Source: Hirudinaria manillensis
Lineage: Eukaryota; Annelida; Clitellata; Hirudinida; Hirudinidae
Assembly: GCA_034509925.1 (NCBI GenBank)
Contig: CM067526.1
Span: forward strand, 10,459,629-10,523,628
DNA: 64,000 bases
Reading direction: 5' to 3'
In this document: positions 1 through 15,000 of the stretch, piece after piece
How the letters are laid out: every line of letters starts with the position of its first letter
Position numbering within the stretch: position 1 is the stretch's first letter
Notes under the pieces: model-generated
What the model was told of the DNA's origin: nothing
The model's input: the letters and a program-made list of their open reading frames with translations, nothing else
Databases searched by the model: none
Translations under genes and position numbers: made by a program

Positions 1-3000
1 TGAACCTGGAAACATCTATTGGTTCATCTTCCGTTGCTTATGAAACGACGATCAACACTGATCAACCGTCTGAAAGCACTAGTCACTCATTTGAAACCAG
101 CGCTGCGTCAAGCGACCCACCAATCGAGTCGAGTTCAGTCTTATCAACTCTGGACGCAGCCTCGACTACTTCTTTGGGCACGGAACTCACGTCAGGGAGT
201 TCATTGGGTCAGTCGACAATTATGAACCTGGAAACATCTATTGGTTCATCTTCCGTTGCTTATGAAACGACGATCAACACTGATCAACCGTCTGAAAGCA
301 CTAGTCACTCATTTGAAACCAGCGCTGCGTCAAGCGACCCACCAATCGAGTCGAGTTCAGTCTTATCAACTCTGGACGCAGCCTCGACTACTTCTTTGGG
401 CACGGAACTCACGTCAGGGAGTTCATTGGGTCAGTCGACAATTATGAACCTGGAAACATCTATTGGTTCATCTTCCGTTGCTTATGAAACGACGATCAAC
501 ACTGATCAACCGTCTGAAAGCACTAGTCACTCATTTGAAACCAGCGCTGCGTCAAGCGACCCACCAATCGAGTCGAGTTCAGTCTTATCAACTCTGGACG
601 CAGTTTCGACCACTTCTTTGGGCTCTGAACTCACGTCAGGGAGTTCATTGGGTCAGTCGACGATTATGAACCTGGAAACATCAATTGGTTCCTCTTCCGT
701 TGCTTATGAAACGACGATCAACACTGATCAACCGTCTGAAAGCACTAGTCACTCATTTGAAACCAGCGCTGCGTCAAGCGACCCACCAATCGAGTCGAGT
801 TCAGTCTTATCAACTCTGGACGCAGCTTCTACTACTTCTTTGGGCACGGAACTCACGTCAGGGAGTTCATTGGGTCAGTCGACAATTATGAACCTGGAAA
901 CATCTATTGGTTCATCTTCCGTTGCTTATGAAACGACGATCAACACTGATCAACCGTCTGAAAGCACTAGTCACTCATTTGAAACCAGCGCTGCGTCAAG
1001 CGACCCACCAATCGAGTCGAGTTCAGTCTTATCAACTCTGGACGCAGCCTCGACTACTTCTTTGGGCTCTGAACTCACGTCAGGGAGTTCATTGGGTCAG
1101 TCGACAATTATGAACCTGGAAACATCTATTGGTTCATCTTCCGTTGCTTATGAAACGACGATCAACACTGATCAACCGTCTGAAAGCACTAGTCACTCAT
1201 TTGAAACCAGCGCTGCGTCAAGCGACCCACCAATCGAGTCGAGTTCAGTCTTATCAACTCTGGACGCAGTTTCGACCACTTCTTTGGGCTCTGAACTCAC
1301 GTCAGGGAGTTCATTGGGTCAGTCGACGATTATGAACCTGGAAACATCAATTGGTTCCTCTTCCGTTGCTTATGAAACGACGATCAACACTGATCAACCG
1401 TCTGAAAGCACTAGTCACTCATTTGAAACCAGCGCTGCGTCAAGCGACCCACCAATCGAGTCGAGTTCAGTCTTATCAACTCTGAACGCAGCTTCTACTA
1501 CTTCTTTGGGCACGGAACTCACGTCAGGGAGTTCATTGGGTCAGTCGACAATTATGAACCTGGAAACATCTATTGGTTCATCTTCCGTTGCTTATGAAAC
1601 GACGATCAACACTGATCAACCGTCTGAAAGCACTAGTCACTCATTTGAAACCAGCGCTGCGTCAAGCGACCCACCAATCGAGTCGAGTTCAGTCTTATCA
1701 ACTCTGGACGCGGCTTCTACTACTTCTTTGGGCACGGAACTCACGTCAGGGAGTTCATTGGGTCAGTCGACGATTATGAACCTGGAAACATCTATTGGTT
1801 CATCTTCCGTTGCTTATGAAACGACGATCAACACTGATCAACCGTCTGAAAGCACTAGTCACTCATTTGAAACCAGCGCTGCGTCAAGCGACCCACCAAT
1901 CGAGTCGAGTTCAGTCTTATCAACTCTGGACGCAGTTTCGACTACTTCTTTGGGCTCTGAACTCACGTCAGGGAGTTCATTGGGTCAGTCGACGATTATG
2001 AACCTGGAAACATCAATTGGTTCATCTTCCGTTGCTTATGAAACGACGATCAACACTGATCAACCGTCTGAAAGCACTAGTCACTCATTTGAAACCAGCG
2101 GTGCGTCAAGCGACCCACCAATCGAGTCGAGTTCAGTCTTATCAACTCTGGACGCAGCCTCGACTACTTCTTTGGGCTCTGAACTCACGTCAGGGAGTTC
2201 ATTGGGTCAGTCGACAATTATGAACCTGGAAACATCTATTGGTTCATCTTCCGTTGCTTATGAAACGACGATCAACACTGATCAACCGTCTGAAAGCACT
2301 AGTCACTCATTTGAAACCAGCGCTGCGTCAAGCGACCCACCAATCGAGTCGAGTTCAGTCTTATCAACTCTGGACGCGGCTTCTACTACTTCTTTGGGCA
2401 CGGAACTCACGTCAGGGAGTTCATTGGGTCAGTCGACAATTATGAACCTGGAAACATCTATTGGTTCATCTTCCGTTGCTTATGAAACGACGATCAACAC
2501 TGATCAACCGTCTGAAAGCACTAGTCACTCATTTGAAACCAGCGCTGCGTCAAGCGACCCACCAATCGAGTCGAGTTCAGTCTTATCAACTCTGGACGCA
2601 GCTTCTACTACTTCTTTGGGCACGGAACTCACGTCAGGGAGTTCATTGGGTCAGTCGACAATTATGAACCTGGAAACATCTATTGGTTCATCTTCCGTTG
2701 CTTATGAAACGACGATCAACACTGATCAACCGTCTGAAAGCACTAGTCACTCATTTGAAACCAGCGCTGCGTCAAGCGACCCACCAATCGAGTCGAGTTC
2801 AGTCTTATCAACTCTGGACGCAGCTTCTACTACTTCTTTGGGCACGGAACTCACGTCAGGGAGTTCATTGGGTCAGTCGACAATTATGAACCTGGAAACA
2901 TCTATTGGTTCATCTTCCGTTGCTTATGAAACGACGATCAACACTGATCAACCGTCTGAAAGCACTAGTCACTCATTTGAAACCAGCGCTGCGTCAAGCG

Positions 3001-6000
3001 ACCCACCAATCGAGTCGAGTTCAGTCTTATCAACTCTGGACGCAGCTTCGACTACTTCTTTGGGCACGGAACTCACGTCAGGGAGTTCATTGGGTCAGTC
3101 GACAATTATGAACCTGGAAACATCTATTGGTTCATCTTCCGTTGCTTATGAAACGACGATCAACACTGATCAACCGTCTGAAAGCACTAGTCACTCATTT
3201 GAAACCAGCGCTGCGTCAAGCGACCCACCAATCGAGTCGAGTTCAGTCTTATCAACTCTGGACGCGGCTTCTACTACTTCTTTGGGCACGGAACTCACGT
3301 CAGGGAGTTCATTGGGTCAGTCGACAATTATGAACCTGGAAACATCTATTGGTTCATCTTCCGTTGCTTATGAAACGACGATCAACACTGATCAACCGTC
3401 TGAAAGCACTAGTCACTCATTTGAAACCAGCGCTGCGTCAAGCGACCCACCAATCGAGTCGAGTTCAGTCTTATCAACTCTGGACGCAGCTTCTACTACT
3501 TCTTTGGGCACGGAACTCACGTCAGGGAGTTCATTGGGTCAGTCGACAATTATGAACCTGGAAACATCTATTGGTTCATCTTCCGTTGCTTATGAAACGA
3601 CGATCAACACTGATCAACCGTCTGAAAGCACTAGTCACTCATTTGAAACCAGCGCTGCGTCAAGCGACCCACCAATCGAGTCGAGTTCAGTCTTATCAAC
3701 TCTGGACGCGGCTTCTACTACTTCTTTGGGCACGGAACTCACGTCAGGGAGTTCATTGGGTCAGTCGACAATTATGAACCTGGAAACATCTATTGGTTCA
3801 TCTTCCGTTGCTTATGAAACGACGATCAACACTGATCAACCGTCTGAAAGCACTAGTCACTCATTTGAAACCAGCGCTGCGTCAAGCGAACCACCAATCG
3901 AGTCGAGTTCAGTCTTATCAACTCTGGACGCGGCTTCTACTACTTCTTTGGGCACGGAACTCACGTCAGGGAGTTCATTGGGTCAGTCGACAATTATGAA
4001 CCTGGAAACATCTATTGGTTCATCTTCCGTTGCTTATGAAACGACGATCAACACTGATCAACCGTCTGAAAGCACTAGTCACTCATTTGAAACCAGCGCT
4101 GCGTCAAGCGACCCACCAATCGAGTCGAGTTCAGTCTTATCAACTCTGGACGCAGCTTCGACTACTTCTTTGGGCTCTGAACTCACGTCAGGGAGTTCAT
4201 TGGGTCAGTCGACGATTATGAACCTGGAAACATCTATTGGTTCATCTTCCGTTGCTTATGAAACGACGATCAACACTGATCAACCGTCTGAAAGCACTAG
4301 TCACTCATTTGAAACCAGCGCTGCGTCAAGCGACCCACCAATCGAGTCGAGTTCAGTCTTATCAACTCTGGACGCAGCTTCTACTACTTCTTTGGGCACG
4401 GAACTCACGTCAGGGAGTTCATTGGGTCAGTCGACAATTATGAACCTGGAAACATCTATTGGTTCATCTTCCGTTGCTTATGAAACGACGATCAACACTG
4501 ATCAACCGTCTGAAAGCACTAGTCACTCATTTGAAACCAGCGCTGCGTCAAGCGAACCACCAATCGAGTCGAGTTCAGTCTTATCAACTCTGGACGCGGC
4601 TTCTACTACTTCTTTGGGCACGGAACTCACGTCAGGGAGTTCATTGGGTCAGTCGACAATTATGAACCTGGAAACATCTATTGGTTCATCTTCCGTTGCT
4701 TATGAAACGACGATCAACACTGATCAACCGTCTGAAAGCACTAGTCACTCATTTGAAACCAGCGCTGCGTCAAGCGACCCACCAATCGAGTCGAGTTCAG
4801 TCTTATCAACTCTGGACGCAGCTTCGACTACTTCTTTGGGCTCTGAACTCACGTCAGGGAGTTCATTGGGTCAGTCGACGATAATGAACCTGGAAACATC
4901 AATTGGTTCATCTTCCGTTGCTTATGAAACGACGATCAACACTGATCAACCGTCTGAAAGCACTAGTCACTCATTTGAAACCAGCGCTGCGTCAAGCGAC
5001 CCACCAATCGAGTCGAGTTCAGTCTTATCAACTCTGGACGCAGCTTCTACTACTTCTTTGGGGACGGAACTCACGTCAGGGAGTTCATTGGGTCAGTCGA
5101 CAATTATGAACCTGGAAACATCTATTGGTTCATCTTCCGTTGCTTATGAAACGACGATCAACACTGATCAACCGTCTGAAAGCACTAGTCACTCATTTGA
5201 AACCAGCTCTGCGTCAAGCGACCCACCAATCGAGTCGAGTTCAGTCTTATCAACTCTGGACGCAGCTTCGACTACTTCTTTGGGCACGGAACTCACGTCA
5301 GGGAGTTCATTGGGTCAGTCGACAATTATGAACCTGGAAACATCTATTGGTTCATCTTCCGTTGCTTATGAAACGACGATCAACACTGATCAACCGTCTG
5401 AAAGCACTAGTCACTCATTTGAAACCAGCGCTGCGTCAAGCGACCCACCAATCGAGTCGAGTTCAGTCTTATCAACTCTGGACGCAGCTTTCGACTACTT
5501 CTTTGGGCTCTGAACTCACGTCAGGGAGTTCATTGGGTCAGTCGACAATTATGAACCTGGAAACATCAATTGGTTCATCTTCCGTTGCTTATGAAACGAC
5601 GATCAACACTGATCAACCGTCTGAAAGCACTAGTCACTCATTTGAAACCAGCGCTGCGTCAAGCGACCCACCAATCGAGTCGAGTTCAGTCTTATCAACT
5701 CTGGACGCAGCTTCTACTACTTCTTTGGGCACGGAACTCACGTCAGGGAGTTCATTGGGTCAGTCGACGATTATGAACCTGGAAACATCAATTGGTTCAT
5801 CTTCCGTTGCTTATGAAACGACGATCAACACTGATCAACCGTCTGAAAGCACTAGTCACTCATTTGAAACCAGCGCTGCGTCAAGCGACCCACCAATCGA
5901 GTCGAGTTCAGTCTTATCAACTCTGGACGCAGCTTCTACTACTTCTTTGGGCACGGAACTCACGTCAGGGAGTTCATTGGGTCAGTCGACAATTATGAAC

Positions 6001-9000
6001 CTGGAAACATCTATTGGTTCATCTTCCGTTGCTTATGAAACGACGATCAACACTGATCAACCGTCTGAAAGCACTAGTCACTCATTTGAAACCAGCGCTG
6101 CGTCAAGCGACCCACCAATCGAGTCGAGTTCAGTCTTATCAACTCTGGACGCAGCTTCGACTACTTCTTTGGGCACGGAACTCACGTCAGGGAGTTCATT
6201 GGGTCAGTCGACAATTATGAACCTGGAAACATCTATTGGTTCATCTTCCGTTGCTTATGAAACGACGATCAACACTGATCAACCGTCTGAAAGCACTAGT
6301 CACTCATTTGAAACCAGCGCTGCGTCAAGCGAACCACCAATCGAGTCGAGTTCAGTCTTATCAACTCTGGACGCGGCTTCTACTACTTCTTTGGGCACGG
6401 AACTTACGTCAGGGAGTTCAATGGGTCAGTCGACAATTATGAACCTGGAAACATCTATTGGTTCATCTTCCGTTGCTTATGAAACGACGATCAACACTGA
6501 TCAACCGTCTGAAAGCACTAGTCACTCATTTGAAACCAGCGCTGCGTCAAGCGACCCACCAATCGAGTCGAGTTCAGTCTTATCAACTCTGGACGCAGCT
6601 TCGACTACTTCTTTGGGCTCTGAACTCACGTCAGGGAGTTCATTGGGTCAGTCGACGATTATGAACCTGGAAACATCAATTGGTTCATCTTCCGTTGCTT
6701 ATGAAACGACGATCAACACTGATCAACCGTCTGAAAGCACTAGTCACTCATTTGAAACCAGCGCTGCGTCAAGCGACCCACCAATCGAGTCGAGTTCAGT
6801 CTTATCAACTCTGGACGCAGCTTCTACTACTTCTTTGGGGACGGAACTCACGTCAGGGAGTTCATTGGGTCAGTCGACAATTATGAACCTGGAAACATCA
6901 ATTGGTTCATCTTCCGTTGCTTATGAAACGACGATCAACACTGATCAACCGTCTGAAAGCACTAGTCACTCATTTGAAACCAGCGCTGCGTCAAGCGACC
7001 CACCAATCGAGTCGAGTTCAGTCTTATCAACTCTGGACGCAGCTTCTACTACTTCTTTGGGCACGGAACTCACGTCAGGGAGTTCATTGGGTCAGTCGAC
7101 GATTATGAACCTGGAAACATCTATTGGTTCATCTTCCGTTGCTTATGAAACGACGATCAACACTGATCAACCGTCTGAAAGCACTAGTCACTCATTTGAA
7201 ACCAGCGCTGCGTCAAGCGACCCACCAATCGAGTCGAGTTCAGTCTTATCAACTCTGGACGCAGCTTCTACTACTTCTTTGGGCACGGAACTCACGTCAG
7301 GGAGTTCATTGGGTCAGTCGACAATTATGAACCTGGAAACATCTATTGGTTCATCTTCCGTTGCTTATGAAACGACGATCAACACTGATCAACCGTCTGA
7401 AAGCACTAGTCACTCATTTGAAACCAGCGCTGCGTCAAGCGACCCACCAATCGAGTCGAGTTCAGTCTTATCAACTCTGGACGCAGCTTCTACTACTTCT
7501 TTGGGCACGGAACTCACGTCAGGGAGTTCATTGGGTCAGTCGACGATTATGAACCTGGAAACATCTATTGGTTCATCTTCCGTTGCTTATGAAACGACGA
7601 TCAACACTGATCAACCGTCTGAAAGCACTAGTCACTCATTTGAAACCAGCGCTGCGTCAAGCGACCCACCAATCGAGTCGAGTTCAGTCTTATCAACTCT
7701 GGACGCAGCTTCTACTACTTCTTTGGGCACGGAACTCACGTCAGGGAGTTCATTGGGTCAGTCGACAATTATGAACCTGGAAACATCTATTGGTTCATCT
7801 TCCGTTGCTTATGAAACGACGATCAACACTGATCAACCGTCTGAAAGCACTAGTCACTCATTTGAAACCAGCGCTGCGTCAAGCGACCCACCAATCGAGT
7901 CGAGTTCAGTCTTATCAACTCTGGACGCAGCTTCGACTACTTCTTTGGGCTCTGAACTCACGTCAGGGAGTTCATTGGGTCAGTCGACGATTATGAACCT
8001 GGAAACATCTATTGGTTCATCTTCCGTTGCTTATGAAACGACGATCAACACTGATCAACCGTCTGAAAGCACTAGTCACTCATTTGAAACCAGCGCTGCG
8101 TCAAGCGACCCACCAATCGAGTCGAGTTCAGTCTTATCAACTCTGGACGCAGCTTCTACTACTTCTTTGGGCACGGAACTCACGTCAGGGAGTTCATTGG
8201 GTCAGTCGACGATTATGAACCTGGAAACATCTATTGGTTCATCTTCCGTTGCTTATGAAACGACGATCAACACTGATCAACCGTCTGAAAGCACTAGTCA
8301 CTCATTTGAAACCAGCGCTGCGTCAAGCGACCCACCAATCGAGTCGAGTTCAGTCTTATCAACTCTGGACGCAGCTTCTACTACTTCTTTGGGCACGGAA
8401 CTCACGTCAGGGAGTTCATTGGGTCAGTCGACAATTATGAACCTGGAAACATCTATTGGTTCATCTTCCGTTGCTTATGAAACGACGATCAACACTGATC
8501 AACCGTCTGAAAGCACTAGTCACTCATTTGAAACCAGCGCTGCGTCAAGCGACCCACCAATCGAGTCGAGTTCAGTCTTATCAACTCTGGACGCAGCTTC
8601 TACTACTTCTTTGGGCACGGAACTCACGTCAGGGAGTTCATTGGGTCAGTCGACAATTATGAACCTGGAAACATCTATTGGTTCATCTTCCGTTGCTTAT
8701 GAAACGACGATCAACACTGATCAACCGTCTGAAAGCACTAGTCACTCATTTGAAACCAGCGCTGCGTCAAGCGACCCACCAATCGAGTCGAGTTCAGTCT
8801 TATCAACTCTGGACGCAGCTTCTACTACTTCTTTGGGCACGGAACTCACGTCAGGGAGTTCATTGGGTCAGTCGACAATTATGAACCTGGAAACATCTAT
8901 TGGTTCATCTTCCGTTGCTTATGAAACGACGATCAACACTGATCAACCGTCTGAAAGCACTAGTCACTCATTTGAAACCAGCGCTGCGTCAAGCGACCCA

Positions 9001-12000
9001 CCAATCGAGTCGAGTTCAGTCTTATCAACTCTGGACGCAGCTTCGACTACTTCTTTGGGCTCTGAACTCACGTCAGGGAGTTCATTGGGTCAGTCGACGA
9101 TTATGAACCTGGAAACATCAATTGGTTCATCTTCCGTTGCTTATGAAACGACGATCAACACTGATCAACCGTCTGAAAGCACTAGTCACTCATTTGAAAC
9201 CAGCGCTGCGTCAAGCGACCCACCAATCGAGTCGAGTTCAGTCTTATCAACTCTGGACGCAGCTTCTACTACTTCTTTGGGGACGGAACTCACGTCAGGG
9301 AGTTCTTTGGGTCAGTCGACAATTATGAACCTGGAAACATCTATTGGTTCATCTTCCGTTGCTTATGAAACGACGATCAACACTGATCAACCGTCTGAAA
9401 GCACTAGTCACTCATTTGAAACCAGCGCTGCGTCAAGCGACCCACCAATCGAGTCGAGTTCAGTCTTATCAACTCTGGACGCAGTTTCGACTACTTCTTT
9501 GGGCTCTGAACTAACGTCAGGGAGTTCATTGGGTCAGTCGACGATTATGAACCTGGAAACATCAATTGGTTCATCTTCCGTTGCTTATGAAACGACGATC
9601 AACACTGATCAACCGTCTGAAAGCACTAGTCACTCATTTGAAACCAGCGCTGCGTCAAGCGACCCACCAATCGAGTCGAGTTCAGTCTTATCAACTCTGG
9701 ACGCAGCTTCTACTACTTCTTTGGGCACGGAACTCACGTCAGGGAGTTCATTGGGTCAGTCGACGATTATGAACCTGGAAACATCAATTGGTTCATCTTC
9801 CGTTGCTTATGAAACGACGATCAACACTGATCAACCGTCTGAAAGCACTAGTCACTCATTTGAAACCAGCGCTGCGTCAAGCGACCCACCAATCGAGTCG
9901 AGTTCAGTCTTATCAACTCTGGACGCAGCTTCTACTACTTCTTTGGGCACGGAACTCACGTCAGGGAGTTCATTGGGTCAGTCGACAATTATGAACCTGG
10001 AAACATCAATTGGTTCATCTTCCGTCGCTTATGAAACGACGATCAACACTGATCAACCGTCTGAAAGCACTAGTCACTCATTTGAAACCAGCGCTGCGTC
10101 AAGCGACCCACCAATCGAGTCGAGTTCAGTCTTATCAACTCTGGACGCAGCTTCTACTACTTCTTTGGGAACGGAACTCGCGTCAGGGATTTCATTGGGT
10201 CAGTCGACAATTATGAACCTGGAAACATCTATTGGTTCATCTTCCGTTGCTTATGAAACGACGATCAACACTGATCAACCGTCTGAAAGCACTAGTAACT
10301 CATTTGAAACCAGCGCTGCGTCAAGCGACCCACCAATCGAGTCGAGTTCAGTCTTATCAACTCTGGACGCAGCTTCTACTACTTCTTTGGGCACGGAACT
10401 CACGTCAGGGAGTTCATTGGGTCAGTCGACAATTATGAACCTGGAAACATCAATTGGTTCATCTTCCGTTGCTTATGAAACGACGATCAACACTGATCAA
10501 CCGTCTGAAAGCACTAGTCACTCATTTGAAACCAGCGCTGCGTCAAGCGACCCACCAATCGAGTCGAGTTCAGTCTTATCAACTCTGGACGCAGCTTCTA
10601 CTACTTCTTTGGGCACGGAACTCACGTCAGGGAGTTCATTGGGTCAGTCGACAATTATGAACCTGGAAACATCTATTGGTTCATCTTCCGTTGCTTATGA
10701 AACGACGATCAACACTGATCAACCGTCTGAAAGCACTAGTCACTCATTTGAAACCAGCGCTGCGTCAAGCGACCCACCAATCGAGTCGAGTTCAGTCTTA
10801 TCAACTCTGGACGCAGCCTCGTTTACTTCTTTGGGCACGGAACTCACGTCAGGAAGTTCATTGGGTCAGTCGAAAATTATGAACCTGGAAACATCTATTG
10901 GTTCATCTTCCGTTGCTTATGAAACGACGATCAACACTGATCAACCGTCTGAAAGCACTAGTCACTCATTTGAAACCAGCGCTGCGTCAAGCGACCCACC
11001 AATCGAGTCGAGTTCAGTCTTATCAACTCTGGACGCAGCTTCTACTACTTCTTTGGGCACGGAACTCACGTCAGGGAGTTCATTGGGTCAGTCGACAATT
11101 ATGAACCTGGAAACATCAATTGATTCATATTCCGTTGCTTATGAAACGACGATCAACACTGATCAACCGTCTGAAAGCACTAGTCACTCATTTGAAACCA
11201 GCGCTGCGTCAAGCGACCCACCAATCGAGTCGAGTTCAGTCTTATCAACTCTGGACGCAGCTTCGACTACTTGTTTGGGCTCTGAACTCACGTCAGGGAG
11301 TTCATTGGGTCAGTCGACGATTATGAACCTGGAAACATCAATTGGTTCATCTTCCGTTGCTTATGAAACGACGATCAACACTGATCAACCGTCTGAAAGC
11401 ACTAGTCACTCATTTGAAACCAGCGCTGCGTTAAGCGACCCACCAATCGAGTCGAGTTCAGTCTTATCAACTCTGGACGCAGCTTCTACTACTTCTTTGG
11501 GCACGGAACTCACGTCAGGGAGTTCATTGGGTCAGTCGACAATTATGAACCTGGAAACATCAATTGATTCATATTCCGTTGCTTATGAAACGACGATCAA
11601 CACTGATCAACCGTCTGAAAGCACTAGTCACTCATTTGAAACCAGCGCTGCGTCAAGCGACCCACCAATCGAGTCGAGTTCAGTCTTATCAACTCTGGAC
11701 GCAGCTTCGACTACTTGTTTGGGCTCTGAACTCACGTCAGGGAGTTCATTGGGTCAGTCGACGATTATGAACCTGGAAACATCAATTGGTTCATCTTCCG
11801 TTGCTTATGAAACGACGATCAACACTGATCAACCGTCTGAAAGCACTAGTCACTCATTTGAAACCAGCGCTGCGTTAAGCGACCCACCAATCGAGTCGAG
11901 TTCAGTCTTATCAACTCTGGACGCAGCTTCTACTACTTCTTTGGGCACGGAACTCACGTCAGGGAGTTCATTGGGTCAGTCGACAATTATGAACCTGGAA

Positions 12001-15000
12001 ACATCTATTGGTTCATCTTCCGTTGCTTATGAAACGACGATCAACACTGATCAACCGTCTGAAAGCACTAGTCACTCATTTGAAACCAGCGCTGCGTCAA
12101 GCGACCCACCAATCGAGTCGAGTTCAGTCTTATCAACTCTGGACGCAGCCTCGTTTACTTCTTTGGGCACGGAACTCACGTCAGGAAGTTCATTGGGTCA
12201 GTCGAAAATTATGAACCTGGAAACATCTATTGGTTCATCTTCCGTTGCTTATGAAACGACGATCAACACTGATCAACCGTCTGAAAGCACTAGTCACTCA
12301 TTTGAAACCAGCGCTGCGTCAAGCGACACACCAATCGAGTCGAGTTCAGTCTTATCAACTCTGGACGCAGCTTCTACTACTTCTTTGGGCACGGAACTCA
12401 CGTCAGGGAGTTCATTGGGTCAGTCGACAATTATGAACCTGGAAACATCAATTGATTCATATTCCGTTGCTTATGAAACGACGATCAACACTGATCAACC
12501 GTCTGAAAGCACTAGTCACTCATTTGAAACCAGCGCTGCGTCAAGCGACCCACCAATCGAGTCGAGTTCAGTCTTATCAACTCTGGACGCAGCTTCGACT
12601 ACTTCTTTGGGCTCTGAACTCACGTCAGGGAGTTCATTGGGTCAGTCGACGATTATGAACCTGGAAACATCAATTGGTTCATCTTCCGTTGCTTATGAAA
12701 CGACGATCAACACTGATCAACCGTCTGAAAGCACTAGTCACTCATTTGAAACCAGCGCTGCGTTAAGCGACCCACCAATCGAGTCGAGTTCAGTCTTATC
12801 AACTCTGGACGCAGCTTCTACTACTTCTTTGGGCACGGAACTCACGTCAGGGAGTTCATTGGGTCAGTCGACAATTATGAACCTGGAAACATCTATTGGT
12901 TCATCTTCCGTTGCTTATGAAACGACGATCAACACTGATCAACCGTCTGAAAGCACTAGTCACTCAGTTGAAACCAGCGCTGCGTCAAGCGACCCACCAA
13001 TCGAGTCGAGTTCAGTCTTATCAACTCTGGACGCAGCTTCTACTACTTCTTTGGGCACGGAACTCACGTCAGGGATTTCATTGGGTCAGTCGACGATTAT
13101 GAACCTGGAAACATCAATTGGTTCATCTTCCGTTGCTTATGAAACGACGATCAACACTGATCAACCGTCTGAAAGCACTAGTCACTCATTTGAAACCAGC
13201 GCTGCGTCAAGCGACCCACCAATCGAGTCGAGTTCAGTCTTATCAACTCTGGACGCAGCTTCTACTACTTCTTTGGGCACGGAACTCACGTCAGGGAGTT
13301 CATTGGGTCAGTCGACAATTATGAACCTGGAAACATCAATTGATTCATATTCCGTTGCTTATGAAACGACGATCAACACTGATCAACCGTCTGAAAGCAC
13401 TAGTCACTCATTTGAAACCAGCGCTGCGTCAAGCGACCCACCAATCGAGTCGAGTTCAGTCTTATCAACTCTGGACGCAGCTTCGACTACTTCTTTGGGC
13501 TCTGAACTCACGTCAGGGAGTTCATTGGGTCAGTCGACGATTATGAACCTGGAAACATCAATTGGTTCATCTTCCGTTGCTTATGAAACGACGATCAACA
13601 CTGATCAACCGTCTGAAAGCACTAGTCACTCATTTGAAACCAGCGCTGCGTCAAGCGACCCACCAATCGAGTCGAGTTCAGTCTTATCAACTCTGGACGC
13701 AGCTTCTACTACTTCTTTGGGCACGGAACTCACGTCAGGGAGTTCATTGGGTCAGTCGACAATTATGAACCAGGAAACATCTATTGGTTCATCTTCCGTT
13801 GCTTATGAAACGACGATCAACACTGATCAACCGTCTGAAAGCACTAGTCACTCATTTGAAACCAGCGCTGCGTCAAGCGACCCACCAATCGAGTCGAGTT
13901 CAGTCTTATCAACTCTGGACGCAGCTTCTACTACTTCTTTGGGCACGGAACTCACGTCAGGGAGTTCATTGGGTCAGTCGACAATTATGAACCTGGAAAC
14001 ATCAATTGATTCATATTCCGTTGCTTATGAAACGACGATCAACACTGATCAACCGTCTGAAAGCACTAGTCACTCATTTGAAACCAGCGCTGCGTCAAGC
14101 GACCCACCAATCGAGTCGAGTTCAGTCTTATCAACTCTGGACGCAGCTTCTACTACTTCTTTGGGCACGGAACTCACGTCAGGGAGTTCATTGGGTCAGT
14201 CGACGATTATGAACCTGGAAACATCAATTGGTTCATCTTCCGTTGCTTATGAAACGACGATCAACACTGATCAACCGTCTGAAAGCACTAGTCACTCATT
14301 TGAAACCAGCGCTGCGTCAAGCGACCCACCAATCGAGTCGAGTTCAGTCTTATCAACTCTGGACGCAGCTTCTACTACTTCTTTGGGCACGGAACTCACG
14401 TCAGGGAGTTCATTGGGTCAGTCGACAATTATGAACCTGGAAACATCAATTGATTCATATTCCGTTGCTTATGAAACGACGATCAACACTGATCAACCGT
14501 CTGAAAGCACTAGTCACTCATTTGAAACCAGCGCTGCGTTAAGCGACCCACCAATCGAGTCGAGTTCAGTCTTATCAACTCTGGACGCAGCTTCTACTAC
14601 TTCTTTGGGCACGGAACTCACGTCAGGGAGTTCATTGGGTCAGTCGACAATTATGAACCTGGAAACATCTATTGGTTCATCTTCCGTTGCTTATGAAACG
14701 ACGATCAACACTGATCAACCGTCTGAAAGCACTAGTCACTCAGTTGAAACCAGCGCTGCGTCAAGCGACCCACCAATCGAGTCGAGTTCAGTCTTATCAA
14801 CTCTGGACGCAGCTTCTACTACTTCTTTGGGCACGGAACTCACGTCAGGGAGTTCATTGGGTCAGTCGACGATTATGAACCTGGAAACATCAATTGGTTC
14901 ATCTTCCGTTGCTTATGAAACGACGATCAACACTGATCAACCGTCTGAAAGCACTAGTCACTCATTTGAAACCAGCGCTGCGTCAAGCGACCCACCAATC

